Assembly (NCBI RefSeq): GCF_003086895.1
Contig: NZ_CP026004.1
Coordinates: 4,050,684-4,114,683, forward strand
From: Stenotrophomonas sp. ESTM1D_MKCIP4_1
GTDB taxonomy: Bacteria; Pseudomonadota; Gammaproteobacteria; Xanthomonadales; Xanthomonadaceae
Direction: 5' to 3'
DNA length: 64,000 nt
The first letter of the stretch is position 1. Each line of letters opens with the position of its first letter. This document shows, one piece after another, positions 57,280-64,000 of the stretch. Both the position numbers and the translations under genes were made by a program. The notes below the pieces were generated by a model. That model ran no database searches, had not been told where the DNA came from, and was given only the letters and a program-made list of their open reading frames with translations.

Positions 57280-57381
57280 GGTGGGGCGGTGTCGGATTGC
57301 GGGGTGTCGGCGGCATGGATGCCGCTGCCAAGCCTACACGGACGTACTTGCGGCGTCCCCGCAATCCGACACCGCCCCGCC
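57280..57381. repeat. Long hairpin element, copy 2 (inverted)
   Basis: Also 102 bp, with 25-base arms beginning GGTGGGGCGGTGTCGGATTG. The core reads CCAAGCCTACACGGACGTAC, the reverse complement of copy 1 with few changes. The arms differ from copy 1 at several positions, but each change on one arm is matched on the other. Confidence 0.88.
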
Positions 57382-57458
57382 TACCCACCGGAAACCCGCT
57401 TTTGACGTTGACGTTGACGTCAGCAGGTGCAGGGCTGCAAGCCCTGCAAAAACCCCAC

Positions 57459-59933
57459 CTATTCCGCCGGGGTGTCGCGTACCAGGTGGATGTCGGTCGG
57501 GGTCGACAGCGGGATATCCCGCTCCGCCAGGATCTGCAGCAGGCTGAAATACAGATCACTGCGCGTGCCGTACACCTGCCTCGGGCTGGCCACATAGGCA
57601 AAGCTGTTGAACGTGATCTGGCCACCGGCAATGCTGTCGATGTAGACCGACGGCGCCGGCTGCTTCAGCACCGCCTGGTGCGCGCCATAGGCATCCAGCA
57701 GCGCCTGCCGCAGCCCCGCCACATCGGTGCTGGTCGGCACCGCGAACTGGATCTGGATGCGGCCCTGGTTGTTGCCCATCGTCATGTTGCGGATCGTCTT
57801 GGTGATCAGCTCCGAGTTCGGAACGATCAGCGTCGACTTGTCGCCCACCTGGATCTCGGTCGAACGCACGTTGATGCGGCGGATGTCGCCTTCCTGGTCG
57901 CCCAGCTTCACCCAGTCGCCGATCTTCACCGGCCGCTCGGCCAGCAGGATCAGCCCCGACACGAAGTTCTGGATGATCGCCTGCAGGCCGAAACCAATGC
58001 CCACCGACAGCGCGCTGGCCAGCAGCGCCAGGTTCTTCATGTCCAGGCCCATCGCGGTCAGGGCCCACAGGCCCACCAGGATGATGCCAACGTAGCGCGT
58101 GATCATGCTGATCGAATTGCGCGCGCCCAGATCCAGTTCGGTTTTGGGCAGATAGGTGTCGGTCAACCAACGCTGCAGCAACTGCACCACGGCCAGGCCA
58201 ACCATCACCACCAGCAACGCGATGGCAATACGCGTCGGCTTCAGGGTGATATTGCCGATGACGATGCCGCTGGCCAGCGAACCCACGCGCTCGACAACCG
58301 ACCCGATGTTGCCGAAGGGAGCGGCCAGTGCCAGCAGTGCGATCAGCACAACAAACGTGCGCAGTACCGCCGACAGCAGCACGCCCGCCTGCTCCAGCCG
58401 CGACACGCTCAGGCCGGTACTCAGCAGGATCGTCTGGCCCACCTTGCTGTCGGCGTTGAGCAGCCAGGTGCAGAGGTCATCGACGAACTTGAACAGCAGC
58501 ATCGCGGCCAGCACCACGATGGTGCCGCCGATCAGCTGCTGGTTCACGAACTTGGCGAAGTTCACGTAGCCCAGCAGGGTGGCAATGATCGCAGCGGTAA
58601 CGGCGATGTTGCCCGCCACGCGGGCCAGCACCAGCCAGCTGCTGCGCCGCACCGGCACTACGGTCCCTACCCCATCGGCCTGTGCTTCCAGCTTGGCTTC
58701 AGCCTCGGCGGTCTGCCGGCGGTGCAGGCGCGCCAGCGTCACCAGCATCGCCATGATCAGGCCCAGATAGGTCAGCGCGATCACGCCGTCCAGCGCCACC
58801 GTGGTCACATCGCTGGTGCGCGTGGCCCGGTCGATCGCCACCAGCACCGTGCTCAGCCAGGCCAGCGCGGCCGCCCCCCAGGCGTACTTGCGCAGCTTCA
58901 GCGCGGCCGTGTCATCCAGGTTCAGCAGGCGCCACGAGGGCCGCTTCGGCACCAGCAGGCAGGCACTGAGCGCGGCAATGAAGGCCGCCGCAAAAGTGGC
59001 ATGCTGCACGCCTTCGGCCACGGTCTGCAGGCGCGGCGCGATGCCGCCGATGGCATTGAGCGAAGCGATGAATACCGCCACCGCATAGCCGGGCAGCAGG
59101 GTGCCGACCAGCAGCAGCCACATGGCCAGGCCGGATCTGCGCAGGCGGCCGTCGGGCGCGCGCTCGGAGGCGGCGAAGCGCCGGCCCAGCGCGCGCAGCC
59201 ACAGGCGCAGCGGGAACATCATCACCAGCGCCGCCAGCAGGCCCAGCAGCGGCGTGCCCCAGCCCTCGTTGCGCAGGGCGGTCGCCAGGGCGTCACGCCC
59301 CTGCGCGCCCAGCGGGGTAACCCGCGCGATGTCCACCGGCAACTGGTCAGCCACCTTGCGCCACAGCGAGGGCGACAGCGGCGAATCGACCTTCTGGCCC
59401 AGTTCCTCGGTGCGCTGCGCGGTGCGCTGCTTGTCGATATCGGTGGCCAACTGGCTGGCGCGCACCGCACTGGCCTTGGCCTGGGCAATGGACGCTGCCA
59501 GCGCGTCGCGCTGGCGGGTCAGGTTGCGGCGCTGTGTCGCCAGTTCCGGCAGTTCGGTGGTGCCGTCCGGCGCCGGTCCCAGCTGGGTCAGCTGTTCATT
59601 CACCTGGTCCAGCTGCGGCTGCAGGCTCTTGTCCAGTGCCTCGGCGTCGCGCCGCGCCTGCGAGGCCGCCTCGGACAACATCGCCAGCGTCTCGGTGGCC
59701 TCGGCATCTTCGCGCTTGCGCGCCACATCCTTCAGGCTGGACTCGATCTTCGCCAGCTGCTGCTTCGGTGTCGGGTCGTCATCCTGGGCCAGCACCGGTG
59801 CCGCCAGCAGCAATGCAGCCCACAACAGCAGCGACAGCGAAGGGCCACGCCTCAGGATCGTTCGGAAGAAGGAAAGCAAGCCAGCCACACCGGTTCGCGC
59901 GGACCACCGCGCCTGCGCGCGACTATACGGCAC
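57459..59933 (-). CDS. DUF3772-containing MscS/MscK-type mechanosensitive channel
   Basis: An 824-residue channel of the large MscS type. A signal peptide (about 25-49, ALLLAAPVLAQ) is followed by the periplasmic DUF3772 coiled-coil region (about 50-235), about ten transmembrane helices, and the C-terminal MscS domain. The pore helix region lies at about 615-650 (ALLASALSVGIGFGLQAIIQNFVSGLIL), then the beta domain (LGDQEGDIRRINVRSTEIQ). It opens on membrane tension to release solutes. The start at 59933 covers the signal peptide; later starts are possible. It faces opgB across the nested palindrome. Confidence 0.92.
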   Translation of the reverse strand: MPYSRAQARWSARTGVAGLLSFFRTILRRGPSLSLLLWAALLLAAPVLAQDDDPTPKQQLAKIESSLKDVARKREDAEATETLAMLSEAASQARRDAEALDKSLQPQLDQVNEQLTQLGPAPDGTTELPELATQRRNLTRQRDALAASIAQAKASAVRASQLATDIDKQRTAQRTEELGQKVDSPLSPSLWRKVADQLPVDIARVTPLGAQGRDALATALRNEGWGTPLLGLLAALVMMFPLRLWLRALGRRFAASERAPDGRLRRSGLAMWLLLVGTLLPGYAVAVFIASLNAIGGIAPRLQTVAEGVQHATFAAAFIAALSACLLVPKRPSWRLLNLDDTAALKLRKYAWGAAALAWLSTVLVAIDRATRTSDVTTVALDGVIALTYLGLIMAMLVTLARLHRRQTAEAEAKLEAQADGVGTVVPVRRSSWLVLARVAGNIAVTAAIIATLLGYVNFAKFVNQQLIGGTIVVLAAMLLFKFVDDLCTWLLNADSKVGQTILLSTGLSVSRLEQAGVLLSAVLRTFVVLIALLALAAPFGNIGSVVERVGSLASGIVIGNITLKPTRIAIALLVVMVGLAVVQLLQRWLTDTYLPKTELDLGARNSISMITRYVGIILVGLWALTAMGLDMKNLALLASALSVGIGFGLQAIIQNFVSGLILLAERPVKIGDWVKLGDQEGDIRRINVRSTEIQVGDKSTLIVPNSELITKTIRNMTMGNNQGRIQIQFAVPTSTDVAGLRQALLDAYGAHQAVLKQPAPSVYIDSIAGGQITFNSFAYVASPRQVYGTRSDLYFSLLQILAERDIPLSTPTDIHLVRDTPAE

Positions 59934-59970
59934 GGTGGGTCACGCCCGCGTAGAGTCCCGCAACGCAGGG

Positions 59971-60087
59971 TTAGGGTCGACCGTTGGTCGATCAAGCCTC
60001 GCACCGCAGGGGTAGAGTCGACCGTTGGTCGACTAACCAAAGCGCGGGGTTTTCCGCCAGGAGCAGTCGACCAACGGTCGACTCTAC
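59971..60087. repeat. SMAG cluster (GTCGACCGTTGGTCGAC class)
   Basis: Three palindromes: 59971-59993, 60012-60034 and, inverted, 60065-60087. They lie between the channel gene's upstream side and the small gene that ends at 60095. Confidence 0.88.
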
Positions 60088-60094
60088 CCGTGCA

Positions 60095-60343
60095 TCAGTA
60101 CTTCAACCGCAGCTCTTCCACCTGCGGCTGCTGCAGCGCGTACCAATCCTGGAACTCTTCTTCGCTGATCTCATCGGGCGCGTACACGGCGATGGGGTAC
60201 CAGTCGTGGTCGGTCGGCAGCGGCTGCCGAGGGCCGGCACGCAGGCTGAAGCTGACGCCCTCGTAATCCACCACATCGTCCACCTGCGGCCACTGCTCGC
60301 GGGCAAAGGCGGATTCGCTCTTCAACAGGATCACCTGGTACAT
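60095..60343 (-). CDS. Small hypothetical protein
   Basis: An 82-residue acidic protein that I do not recognise, beginning MYQVILLKSESAFAREQWP and ending EFQDWYALQQPQVEELRLKY. It has mixed alpha/beta character, many aromatic residues and no membrane segment. ATG 60343 has a GGAGGTGCC ribosome site just before it. The longer frame upstream is low-complexity and belongs to the opposite strand. It is divergent from the lipocalin gene. Confidence 0.75.
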   Translation of the reverse strand: MYQVILLKSESAFAREQWPQVDDVVDYEGVSFSLRAGPRQPLPTDHDWYPIAVYAPDEISEEEFQDWYALQQPQVEELRLKY

Positions 60344-60537
60344 CGGCACCTCCACTTCGGTTGTATCGGGAAAAAACACGGCGCTGGCGCAAGGATAGCG
60401 CTGCACCGCCGTTCGCTGGCGCGCCGCGCGGGCGACGCAATGTTCTGGACGTGGGCCTCGCCCCGGCTTCACCTGCCCATGGCGAGCCCGACGGCATGGT
60501 GGAGGTCCATCACCAACGCGTACCAAACCGCCTGTCC

Positions 60538-61032
60538 ATGACCGACCACCCGCCGCTGAAAACCGTCGCCGACCTCAAGCTGCCCCGCTACCTGGGCACC
60601 TGGTACGAGATCGCCCGCCTGCCCATGCGCCACGAGCCGGAAGGCTGCACCGACGTGTCGGCGCACTACGAACTGCTGGAAAACGGCAACCTGGGCGTCA
60701 CCAACCGCTGCCGCATGGACGGCGAGGTCGAGGACGCCACCGGCGAGGCATGCGCCGTGGATAACGACGTGGCTCGCTTGGAAGTCAGCTTCCTGCCCAA
60801 GGGCCTGCGCTGGCTGCCCTTCGCCAAGGGCGACTACTGGGTGATCCAGGTGGCCCCCGATTACAGCGTGGCGCTGGTGGGCAGTCCTGACCGCAAGTAC
60901 CTCTGGCTGCTGGCGCGGGAGCCGAAGCTCGACACCACCGTGCAGGAACATTATCTGGCAGCGGCCCGCCTGCAGGGCTTCGATCTGTCCGAACTGATCC
61001 AGACTCCCCACACCGGCCGCCCCACTGCCTGA
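60538..61032 (+). CDS. Lipocalin (Blc type), no visible signal peptide
   Basis: A 164-residue lipocalin. The signature GTWYEIARLPMRHEPEGC lies at about 20-37 and the later motifs NGNLGVTNRCRMDG and DYWVIQVAPDYSVALVGSPDRKYLWLLAREP are typical of bacterial Blc. Blc is normally an outer-membrane lipoprotein, but I see no lipobox here, even in the longer upstream frame, so this protein may be cytoplasmic or its start misjudged. The role is binding of fatty acids or lysophospholipids by family knowledge. The FAD oxidoreductase follows after 15 bp. Confidence 0.9.
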   Translation: MTDHPPLKTVADLKLPRYLGTWYEIARLPMRHEPEGCTDVSAHYELLENGNLGVTNRCRMDGEVEDATGEACAVDNDVARLEVSFLPKGLRWLPFAKGDYWVIQVAPDYSVALVGSPDRKYLWLLAREPKLDTTVQEHYLAAARLQGFDLSELIQTPHTGRPTA

Positions 61033-61047
61033 TCAATAGGTAGCCCC

Positions 61048-62259
61048 ATGGACCTCAAGAGCGGTTACCCGTGGTGGGCCGTGAGCAATGGGCTGATCCA
61101 GGCCTTCCCGCCGCTGCAGCAGGACCTGCGTTGCGATGTCCTGGTGGTGGGCGGCGGTGTCACCGGCGCGCTGATCGCCGATGAGCTGTCCGGCCACGGC
61201 CATGAGGTCGCGCTCATCGAACAGCGCGATATCGGCTGGGGCAGCACCGCTGCCAGCACGGCCCTGCTGCAGTACGAGATCGACACCCACCTGCTGGACC
61301 TGGCCCGCCAGTACGGCACTGATGCTGCGGAACTGGCCTACCGCGCCTGCGCCGAGGCCATCCCGGCCCTGGGCGAAGTGGCGCGCGGCCTGAAGAACGT
61401 CGATTTCCAGCGCATGGACAGCCTCTACCTGGCCAGCCGCCACCGCGACGTGCCGGTGCTGATGGCCGAGGGTGCCGCACGCCGCCAGGCCGGGCTGGAC
61501 GCCCGCTGGCTGCAGCCGGACGACCTGCAGCAGCGCTTCGGCGTGGATGCCGGCGGTGCGCTGCTGACGCGCCAGGCCGCGCGGGTCGATCCGTACTGCC
61601 TCACCTATGGCCTGCTCAAGCGGGTACGCCGCCGCGGCGGCCACGTGCATGACCGCACCGTGCTGCACAGCCTGGAGGCCACGCCACGCGGCGTCACCGC
61701 CCGCACCGAAGCCAGCGCGACCCTCCGCGCCCGCCATGTCGTGCTGGCGATGGGGTATGCCACCCAGCACTGGATCGACCAGCGGGTGGCACGCAACCGC
61801 AGCAGCTACGCCTTCATCACCGACCCGATCGACGCCGGGGTGCTGGGCCCCCTGCAGCGCACGATGGTGTGGGAAAGCGCGCGCCCCTACCTGTACCTGC
61901 GCGCCACCGGCGAAGGGCGGCTGCTGGTGGGCGGGCTGGACGATGCCATCGACATCCCGGCACGCCGCGACCGGCGGGTAGAGGGCAAGGCAAAGCAGCT
62001 GATGAAGCAGCTGCAGCACTGGTTCCCGCAACTGACCCCCACCCCTGCGTTTTCCTGGGCCGGCACCTTCGCCGAGACCGCCGACGGCCTGCCGTTCTTC
62101 GGCCCGCACCCGCAGTGGGGGCCGCGCGTGCACCTGGCCATGGCCTACGGCGGCAACGGCATCACCTATTCGATGATCGGCGCGAGGCTGCTGCGCGCGC
62201 GCATCGAGCGGCGCCGGCAACCGCTGCAGGACCTGTTCGGGTTCAGCCGGGTGGCGTAA
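61048..62259 (+). CDS. FAD-dependent oxidoreductase (D-amino acid oxidase-like)
   Basis: A 403-residue DAO-family flavoprotein. The Rossmann motif CDVLVVGGGVTGALIADELSG lies at about 30-50, and the FAD-contacting STAASTALLQYEID at about 68-81. The C-terminal GTFAETADGLPFFGPHPQWG and YGGNGITYSMIGARLL close the FAD site. The substrate is an amine or amino acid but is not identifiable. Start ATG 61048 follows the lipocalin stop by 15 bp, so the pair is likely an operon. Confidence 0.9.
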   Translation: MDLKSGYPWWAVSNGLIQAFPPLQQDLRCDVLVVGGGVTGALIADELSGHGHEVALIEQRDIGWGSTAASTALLQYEIDTHLLDLARQYGTDAAELAYRACAEAIPALGEVARGLKNVDFQRMDSLYLASRHRDVPVLMAEGAARRQAGLDARWLQPDDLQQRFGVDAGGALLTRQAARVDPYCLTYGLLKRVRRRGGHVHDRTVLHSLEATPRGVTARTEASATLRARHVVLAMGYATQHWIDQRVARNRSSYAFITDPIDAGVLGPLQRTMVWESARPYLYLRATGEGRLLVGGLDDAIDIPARRDRRVEGKAKQLMKQLQHWFPQLTPTPAFSWAGTFAETADGLPFFGPHPQWGPRVHLAMAYGGNGITYSMIGARLLRARIERRRQPLQDLFGFSRVA

Positions 62260-62396
62260 CGTCGAACTCGACTCTACGGAATCTTGCCGGCATGCTCGAC
62301 GCCACGGGGCGGCGACAGGCATCATTCAAGCAACGCCTGTTAGCGTCGGCCTGTACCGCCGCGCATGGCGCGGCCCCTGCCCGTTGGAGCATCGTG

Positions 62397-62885
62397 ATGA
62401 TCCGTCCCCTGACCCTGCTGCTCTGCCTGGCCAGCCTGCCCGGGACCGTCCTTGCCCAGTCTGCTGCGGGTGCCACGGCCCCGCAGTCCGCCGGGCTGGA
62501 CCTGTCCGTGCCCCAGGCACCGATGCGCTATCTCAACGATCCCTCCGTGCAGCAGGACCCGCCCGGGACCTACTACGGCGACAAGAGCGGCCCGCGCGTG
62601 CACGACGACGCCCGGATCGCCGAAGTGACCGACGACAAGCTGAAGGTGTCCGGCAGCTTCACCACCGGCATCGGCTATTCCAAGAACTACGGCAACTCCC
62701 ACTACAACGCCGCCACGCTGAACCTCAGCAAGAACTACACCACCGATGAGGGCAAGACCCGCGGGGTCAACCTCAACATCCATGTCAGCGAGGGCAAGGG
62801 CCCGGGCTTCGGCCCGTATGGCGGTGGTTTCTATGGCGGCGGTGGCCCGGGGTACTGGGACTACCCGCCGCCGTACGGCTGGTAA
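62397..62885 (+). CDS. Secreted Gly/Tyr-rich hypothetical protein
   Basis: A 162-residue exported protein. A signal peptide covers about 1-21 (LLLCLASLPGTVLAQ). The middle (about 70-130) has beta-type segments, such as DDKLKVSGSFTTGIGYSKNYG and YNAATLNLSKNYT, that resemble outer-membrane-strand sequences. The end (about 140-162) is GGGFYGGGGPGYWDYPPPYGW, low in complexity. I do not recognise a family. ATG 62397 follows a GTG codon; either could start it. Confidence 0.75.
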   Translation: MIRPLTLLLCLASLPGTVLAQSAAGATAPQSAGLDLSVPQAPMRYLNDPSVQQDPPGTYYGDKSGPRVHDDARIAEVTDDKLKVSGSFTTGIGYSKNYGNSHYNAATLNLSKNYTTDEGKTRGVNLNIHVSEGKGPGFGPYGGGFYGGGGPGYWDYPPPYGW

Positions 62886-62935
62886 CACGCTGCGGGCAGC
62901 GCTGGCTGCCTGCGGGGCTGGAAACGATCCTGGGT

Positions 62936-62992
62936 TGCCGGCCAGCGGCCGGCACTACCACCTGCCTTGTAGAGCCGAGCCTGCGCTCGGCT
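62936..62992. repeat. SMAG pair before the PepSY gene
   Basis: Palindromes TGCCGGCCAGCGGCCGGCAC (62936-62958) and GTAGAGCCGAGCCTGCGCTCGG (62969-62992) between converging genes. Confidence 0.85.
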
Positions 62993-62999
62993 GCACATC

Positions 63000-63434
63000 T
63001 CAATCCAGCCAGCCGTCGCGCTCGCTGTGCAGGATCCGGCCGTCATGGCCGCTCAGGCGCACCTCCACACGCTGGTTGCGGGCATTGCGCGCTTCCAGTG
63101 ACCAGGTGGCGCCATCACGTTCCAGCGAATGGATCTCACGCAGGCCCTGGGCCTGGGCCTTGGCCAGCACCTGCTCGGTGCCCAGCAGCGCGCGGCCATC
63201 GTGCTCGTCGAAGATCTCTCCGGTCTTCGGGTCGACATAGACCTCGCTGAAACGACCATCCGCACGCGTGACATCGGCCTCCCACAGGCCATCGTCGCGC
63301 TCGATCTCGTGGATCTGGGTGTAACCGGCCTTGCGCAGGGTCTGTTCGACCTGGGCCATGCCCAGCGGCGCCGCCTGCACGGCCGGGACGAATGCCAGGG
63401 CCACGACGGTGGCGAGGGTGAGCGACTTCAACAT
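63000..63434 (-). CDS. Exported protein with two PepSY domains
   Basis: A 144-residue periplasmic protein. A signal peptide (about 1-21, VVALAFVPAVQAAP) is followed by two PepSY-type repeats: MAQVEQTLRKAGYTQIHEIERDDGLWEADVTRADGRFSEVYVDPKTGEI (about 26-74) and AKAQAQGLREIHSLERDGATWSLEARNARNQRVEVRLSGHDGRI (about 91-134). PepSY proteins often modulate sensors or peptidases. ATG 63434 is chosen because the signal peptide starts there. It is divergent from a second PepSY protein that overlaps a response regulator gene. Confidence 0.87.
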   Translation of the reverse strand: MLKSLTLATVVALAFVPAVQAAPLGMAQVEQTLRKAGYTQIHEIERDDGLWEADVTRADGRFSEVYVDPKTGEIFDEHDGRALLGTEQVLAKAQAQGLREIHSLERDGATWSLEARNARNQRVEVRLSGHDGRILHSERDGWLD

Positions 63435-63490
63435 GGGGGTCTCCTGTTCGATGCCGGACGATTCCGGCACCGCCACGATGCCCGCCACGG

Positions 63491-63531
63491 TTAACAGCCC
63501 CTTAGCCGGCACTGTTAGCCAATGGTTAGCC
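63491..63531. promoter_or_regulatory. Direct repeats in the divergent PepSY promoter
   Basis: TTAGCC occurs at 63502, 63515 and 63526, with spacings of 13 and 11 bp, and TTAACA at 63491. Direct repeats about 11 bp apart are typical of OmpR-type regulator sites. The response regulator 350 bp downstream could bind here and control both PepSY genes. Confidence 0.45.
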
Positions 63532-63563
63532 AGCGAAGGCACACTCGCGCCATCCTCCCCGAC

Positions 63564-63875
63564 ATGTCGCAATCGACCTTGACGCGCGCATTCGCCCTGC
63601 CCCTGCTGCTGGCCCTGGCCAGCCCCACGACCGATGCCCGCCCTGCGCAGGATCCGGCACAGGACGTCGCGCGGCGGGCCGTGCAGCAGGGCCGCTACGT
63701 CGCGCTGGAAGGCGTGGTGCGCGATGCACTCAAGCGTCACCCCGGCCAGCTGCTGGAAGTGGAGCTGGATGACGGTGTATACGAGGTGGAAATCCTGCGC
63801 GCCGACGGCGTGGTGGTGGAGCTGGACTATGATGCGCGTAATGGAAAACTGCTGAAGACGGAACTGGACGACTGA
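63564..63875 (+). CDS. Exported single PepSY-domain protein
   Basis: A 103-residue periplasmic protein. The signal peptide is about 1-26 (ALPLLLALASPTTDA). The PepSY domain (about 32-100) reads RRAVQQGRYVALEGVVRDALKRHPGQLLEVELDDGVYEVEILRADGVVVELDYDARNGKLL. Its TGA stop overlaps the ATG of the response regulator (TGATG), so they form one operon, probably with a sensor kinase gene beyond the window. Confidence 0.88.
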   Translation: MSQSTLTRAFALPLLLALASPTTDARPAQDPAQDVARRAVQQGRYVALEGVVRDALKRHPGQLLEVELDDGVYEVEILRADGVVVELDYDARNGKLLKTELDD

Positions 63876-64000
63876 TGCGCATCCTGCTGGCCGAAGACGA
63901 TGCGGCGCTGGCCCAGCGCCTGCAGCCGCTGCTGGAACAGGCCGGCTATGTCGTGCAGACCGTGGCCGACGGTCGCCAGGCCGAGGAGATCGGCCAGATC
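63875..64000 (+). CDS. Response regulator, N-terminal part
   Basis: The first 42 residues of an OmpR-type receiver domain: MRILLAEDDAALAQRLQPLL with the acidic pocket E7-D8-D9, then GYVVQTVADGRQAEEIGQI. The phospho-acceptor Asp and the DNA-binding half lie beyond the window. It overlaps the PepSY gene stop by one base and is likely followed by a histidine kinase. Confidence 0.85.
   Translation, partial: MRILLAEDDAALAQRLQPLLEQAGYVVQTVADGRQAEEIGQI

Larger units (their letters stand above)
56892..57451. repeat. 560-bp nested palindrome between opgB and the channel gene
   Basis: From both sides toward the centre the region reads as mirror pairs. Outermost is a 26-bp perfect inverted pair, with the arm GCAGGGCTTGCAGCCCTGC (56892-56917 and 57426-57451). 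Next are two long hairpins (56972-57073 and 57280-57381). Then come two GGTGGGTGCCGACCGTTGG SMAGs (57098-57123 and inverted 57212-57237), then the shared CTGTCAGATATCGA/CGTCAGATATCGA flanks, and at the centre one GTAGATCCACGCC SMAG (57158-57180). An unpaired GTAGTGCCGGCC SMAG is at 56922-56944. No gene is seen in 56883-57458. Confidence 0.85.

Overview
The window is chromosomal DNA from a GC-rich gammaproteobacterium of the Xanthomonadaceae, most likely the Stenotrophomonas maltophilia complex. The evidence is a Clp-type CRP homologue next to speD, the local order ampE-nudC-erpA-bactofilin, protein sequences close to Xanthomonas/Stenotrophomonas families, and dozens of short GTAG-headed palindromes of the kind described in S. 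maltophilia as SMAG repeats. There is no rRNA operon, prophage, plasmid or CRISPR array. Two tRNA genes and one insertion sequence are present.

Layout. 1-3.4 kb: ampE (cut by the window edge), nudC, erpA, a bactofilin and a coiled-coil membrane protein, all on minus. 3.5-8.3 kb: a DUF4126 membrane protein, then a degenerate GGDEF-EAL response regulator directly followed by a hybrid histidine kinase. 8.3-13.6 kb: bacterioferritin, bfd, rppH, tRNA-Met, tRNA-Gln, rpsI-rplM, coq7, sugE, speD. 13.7-15.3 kb: clp and a TSUP permease. 15.4-21 kb: the tryptophan operon trpE-(SIMPL)-trpG-trpD-trpC-HAD on minus. 21-26 kb: YegS lipid kinase, GNAT, rpe, a DnaJ-domain protein, purC, a Mpo1-like protein. 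26.3-32.2 kb: a six-gene Mrp cation/proton antiporter operon with fused A and B subunits. 32-40.4 kb: a Ca/Na exchanger, a lipoprotein, hmgA-hppD with a divergent MarR regulator, a 78-residue protein, a ten-unit SMAG array and an unknown membrane protein. 40.5-41.7 kb: an IS110-family element inserted in a SMAG. 41.8-49.2 kb: a thioredoxin-like lipoprotein, a POT peptide transporter, kynA, and a 2-oxoacid dehydrogenase operon (E1 alpha, E1 beta, SH3 protein, E2). 49.4-62.9 kb: an NAD(P)-binding protein, a diguanylate cyclase, DUF808, UbiB, OpgB, a mechanosensitive channel, a lipocalin, an FAD oxidoreductase and small proteins. 63-64 kb: two divergent PepSY proteins and the start of a response regulator.

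Together the genes are mostly housekeeping: tryptophan synthesis against tryptophan and tyrosine breakdown (kynA, hppD, hmgA), ubiquinone (coq7, ubiB), iron storage and release (bfr, bfd, erpA), cell envelope and osmotic balance (opgB, mechanosensitive channel, Mrp), and signalling (Clp, a DGC, a degenerate EAL protein).

The most unusual material is non-coding. The IS110 element carries an upstream region that folds on paper into a two-loop bridge RNA. Its guide segments match both the interrupted SMAG target and the element's own ends. SMAG repeats also supply stop codons to several genes, sit in frame inside a histidine kinase, form a 46/88-bp periodic array, and take part in a 560-bp nested palindrome. 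The bacterioferritin lacks two ferroxidase ligands.
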